Below are positions 61,707 to 64,000 of a DNA stretch of 64,000 nt, one piece after another. Numbering within the stretch: position 1 is the first letter of the stretch; each line of letters starts with the position of its first letter. The notes under the pieces were generated by a model, which was given only the letters and a program-made list of their open reading frames with translations, was not told the DNA's origin and did not search any database. A program made the translations under genes and the position numbers. Source of the stretch: Niastella sp. (GTDB taxonomy: Bacteria; Bacteroidota; Bacteroidia; Chitinophagales; Chitinophagaceae); assembly GCA_016710595.1 (NCBI GenBank), contig JADJVM010000009.1:62001-126000 (forward strand). Direction: 5' to 3'.

Positions 61707-62864
61707 TTAGGGGCTTAATGCCTGTTTTAAATCATTTATAATATAATCAGGTTCTTCCATGCCCACATATAAACGAATGAGCCGATGTACTTTATTAGAT
61801 GCATCAAAATCAGCCCGGGGCATTGTTGCACAAGCAGGAATGATCAAACTTTCGAAACCTCCCCAGCTAACGGCCATGATAATATGTTTTAATTTATTAC
61901 AAAACATCTCCATGTCTTCCAAACTATTAGCTTTTAAAACAAAGCTCATCAATCCACAAGCGCCTTCCATTTGTTTTTTTACCAATTCAGCCTGCGGAAA
62001 ATCTTGCGCACCCGGGTAAATTACATCTTCGATTTGATCTTGTTGTTTCAAAAATTCAAATACAAGCTGCGTTGTTTTGGTACAATGGGTAAGCCTTAGT
62101 GGTAAAGTACGTAAACCCCTAAGCAGTAGCCAGGCATTAAAGGGTTGTATGCCACTACCAATTCCTAAATATTCTGTACTAAAAATATGTTTTATAGCCG
62201 CAGCGGAACCGGTTAAAATACCAGCTACTGTATCACTATGACCGCTAATGTATTTAGTAGCTGATTGCAGGCAAAGATCTATGCCCCATTGTATCGGCTT
62301 TTGGTAAAATGGGCTGCAGTAGCTATTGTCACAGATCGTAACTATACCCTCTGCCTTTGCCAATTCAGCCACTGCTGCCAGGTCTTGTAAAGCAAAGCTC
62401 CAGCTATTGGGGCTCTCTAAATATATGAGCTTGGTATTGGGTAAAATGGCCCTTTCAAAATTTTCGATATTGCGGCCATCTACATAGGTAGTACTTACGC
62501 CAAACTTAGGTAAAATAATATCGAAAATTTTTTGTGCCCAGCTATACGGTTTTTCCACACTCACAATATGGTCCCCCGATTTTACATTCGCAATTACAGC
62601 AGCAAAAATAGCAGCAGCGCCACTATTAAAAACCAGGCAATCTTCTGCCCCATCCAGGGCTGCCATTTTTTTCCGCAGAATTTGTACCGTAGGGTTTTGA
62701 CCCCGGCTGTATAAAAAATTCCCAAACTCATTTGCCAGGCCTTTCCGTAAATCATCAACAGTATTCGATTTAAAATTACTCGTCTGCATGATGGGCGGCG
62801 TCATGGCATTATAATAATTTTCACGGTCTTCGCCCAACTCGTTTAAAATATAGGAAAGGTCCAT
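61707..62864 (-). CDS. PLP-dependent Cys/Met metabolism enzyme (cystathionine lyase/synthase family)
   Basis: 385 residues. SRGQNPTVQILRKKMAALDGAEDCLVFNSGAAAI is the family's N-terminal block; VTICDNSYCSPFYQKP holds the Asp that contacts PLP nitrogen; SATKYISGHSD holds the Schiff-base Lys near 203. It could be a cystathionine gamma-synthase, beta-lyase or methionine gamma-lyase; the sequence does not decide. Its start overlaps the stop of the upstream amino acid permease by one base (TAATG), so uptake and catabolism of a sulfur amino acid are probably coupled. Confidence 0.88.
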   Translation of the reverse strand: MDLSYILNELGEDRENYYNAMTPPIMQTSNFKSNTVDDLRKGLANEFGNFLYSRGQNPTVQILRKKMAALDGAEDCLVFNSGAAAIFAAVIANVKSGDHIVSVEKPYSWAQKIFDIILPKFGVSTTYVDGRNIENFERAILPNTKLIYLESPNSWSFALQDLAAVAELAKAEGIVTICDNSYCSPFYQKPIQWGIDLCLQSATKYISGHSDTVAGILTGSAAAIKHIFSTEYLGIGSGIQPFNAWLLLRGLRTLPLRLTHCTKTTQLVFEFLKQQDQIEDVIYPGAQDFPQAELVKKQMEGACGLMSFVLKANSLEDMEMFCNKLKHIIMAVSWGGFESLIIPACATMPRADFDASNKVHRLIRLYVGMEEPDYIINDLKQALSP

Positions 62865-64000
62865 TACATTTTCTTTTTGTGTTTAATGATAAAGTATAAC
62901 CCAATAAATGTTCCAAGTATTGCCAATCCAAGCAATGCAGTGTATGGCGTATCAATAAAGATACTGATCGCAACAAAAATATAAGCTACAATAAAAATCA
63001 ACGGCATCAAAGGATATAGTTTCATATTATAAATATGAGGTTCTGACTTGCCCTGCCTTTTGCGCAATATAAAAATGGTAGCGGCCGATAAAGCCATACC
63101 AATACTATCTAAAAAAATGGTGAAACTTAATATCCGGTCAAAGGTTTCGGCCCAAAAAACAATGAAGGCGCTTAATGCAGTAAATAATGATAATGAGGTA
63201 AAGAGTACCCGGTGCCGGGAACTGCGTTTTGCAAATGTAGCCGGCAGTACGCCTTCTTCGCTCATGGCCTGCATGACCCTGGGATTGCTCATAAGCACCG
63301 CATTTACATAAGCCAGTACCGAAAAGAAAAGTAAGATCGAAATTATTTTTCCTGCATTGTCACCAAATAAATATGATGCCATCAATGCTGAAATATTCTC
63401 TGCCGATTTTAATTGCTCAAAACCAATTACCCGGATATAAGCATAGTTTATGGCTAAGTAAAGGCATACAATTATAAGAATACCCATAAAAATGGCACGG
63501 GGTACATTTTTAGCAGGAGTTTCTACCTCATCGCCAAAATTAATGCTTTGCTGGTAGCCTCCGTAAGTAAATGAAACCGCCACCAGGCCAAGCCCAAATG
63601 CTTTGATGTATGTTAACAATACAGGGTTACCTGTTGCGATATGCTGAAGTGATGGAGCCACGGCAACAGGTGCAAAAAAGATAGCACTGATGAGCATTAG
63701 CAACATGGAGATTTTTACAATCGTTAATACATTTTGTGCCCTGGCGCTCATTTTTAACCCGGCCAGGTTTACGCCATAAAAAATAAGGATACAACTTATT
63801 GCAATTATAATTTGTACTACCTGCCGGGTATCTGTTACAGGAAAAAGTACGGCAGAAATATATTCTGCACCAATAAGCGAAACTGCTGCTAAGGATGCCG
63901 CATTGCTGATTAATATGATGCAGTTTACAGCAAATGCTACCGAAGGATGATAGGCATAAGAAAATATTTTATAATAACCACCAGTAACCGGGTAACGGCT
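62864..64000 (-). CDS. APC-family amino acid permease, C-terminal part, cut by window edge
   Basis: The frame is open to the last base (about 378 residues seen). At least nine transmembrane segments, with GGYYKIFSYAYHPSVAF and the conserved SFTYGGYQQSINFGDEVETPAKNVPRAI loop (the APC core before TM7). The C-terminus is a short KHKKKM. It imports amino acids by proton or sodium symport across the inner membrane; substrate unknown. Translationally coupled to the Cys/Met PLP enzyme downstream, which suggests a sulfur amino acid. The first ~70-100 residues lie outside. Confidence 0.88.
   Translation of the reverse strand, partial: SRYPVTGGYYKIFSYAYHPSVAFAVNCIILISNAASLAAVSLIGAEYISAVLFPVTDTRQVVQIIIAISCILIFYGVNLAGLKMSARAQNVLTIVKISMLLMLISAIFFAPVAVAPSLQHIATGNPVLLTYIKAFGLGLVAVSFTYGGYQQSINFGDEVETPAKNVPRAIFMGILIIVCLYLAINYAYIRVIGFEQLKSAENISALMASYLFGDNAGKIISILLFFSVLAYVNAVLMSNPRVMQAMSEEGVLPATFAKRSSRHRVLFTSLSLFTALSAFIVFWAETFDRILSFTIFLDSIGMALSAATIFILRKRQGKSEPHIYNMKLYPLMPLIFIVAYIFVAISIFIDTPYTALLGLAILGTFIGLYFIIKHKKKM

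Overview
The window (about 64 kb, AT-rich) is a chromosome segment of a Bacteroidota bacterium, most likely of the Chitinophagaceae or a close relative (inference). Supporting signs are type IX secretion sorting tails on secreted proteases, promoters of the Bacteroidota form TTTG-N19-TAnnTTTG, few Shine-Dalgarno sites, a methionine synthase split into two genes, ribosomal protein THX beside HU, a CrtY-cd type lycopene cyclase, and large outer-membrane beta-barrel proteins.

Layout. 1-7.8 kb: two tandem fungalysin-type (M36) secreted metalloproteases, the first cut by the window edge, and a secreted metzincin. 8-13.6 kb: an isolated atpA, rpiB, an M28 peptidase and a cation:proton antiporter. 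13.7-28.5 kb: housekeeping and stress genes (typA, a TlpA-like thioredoxin, pdxH, sodA, tadA, aldehyde dehydrogenase, glutathione peroxidase, a deoxyhypusine-synthase-like enzyme, DinB, a GH13 amylase, a TPR protein, an M1 peptidase). 28.5-34.4 kb: a structured leader followed by split metH, then xth, DUF4286, HU and THX. 34.5-41.8 kb: acyl-CoA dehydrogenase with a MarR regulator, GT2 plus lycopene cyclase, a seven-repeat secreted protein and enolase.

42.0-48.7 kb is the most unusual region. It is a mosaic array built from one lipoprotein gene (N-terminal core, cysteine-rich and Gly/Pro-rich linker, C-terminal tip) followed by partial copies that lack the 5' end. Two unrelated tips each carry an HxH...SxxD pattern typical of JAMM/JAB metallopeptidases. 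Each tip type is followed by its own small secreted protein: tip 1 by family X, tip 2 by family Y. This is the organisation of a polymorphic-effector gene with orphan effector/immunity cassettes. Several members are frameshifted, some at homopolymers, including a C8 tract in the signal peptide of the lead gene.

48.9-53.8 kb is a DNA-damage/stress island: umuC, umuD (with both catalytic residues replaced), a 2H phosphoesterase-like protein, DUF3037, a HipA-like kinase and a frameshifted SplB-like radical SAM gene. A nearly identical 17-bp palindrome lies upstream of umuD and of the radical SAM gene. 54-64 kb holds a sugar kinase-RapZ C-terminal fusion with a MurU-like nucleotidyltransferase (probably cell-wall sugar recycling), a TonB-receptor-like barrel, a TolC/adaptor pair without its pump, a Cys/Met PLP enzyme and an amino acid permease that runs off the edge.

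No tRNA, rRNA, CRISPR array, insertion sequence or prophage was recognised. All assignments are by reading the sequence; no database search was run.
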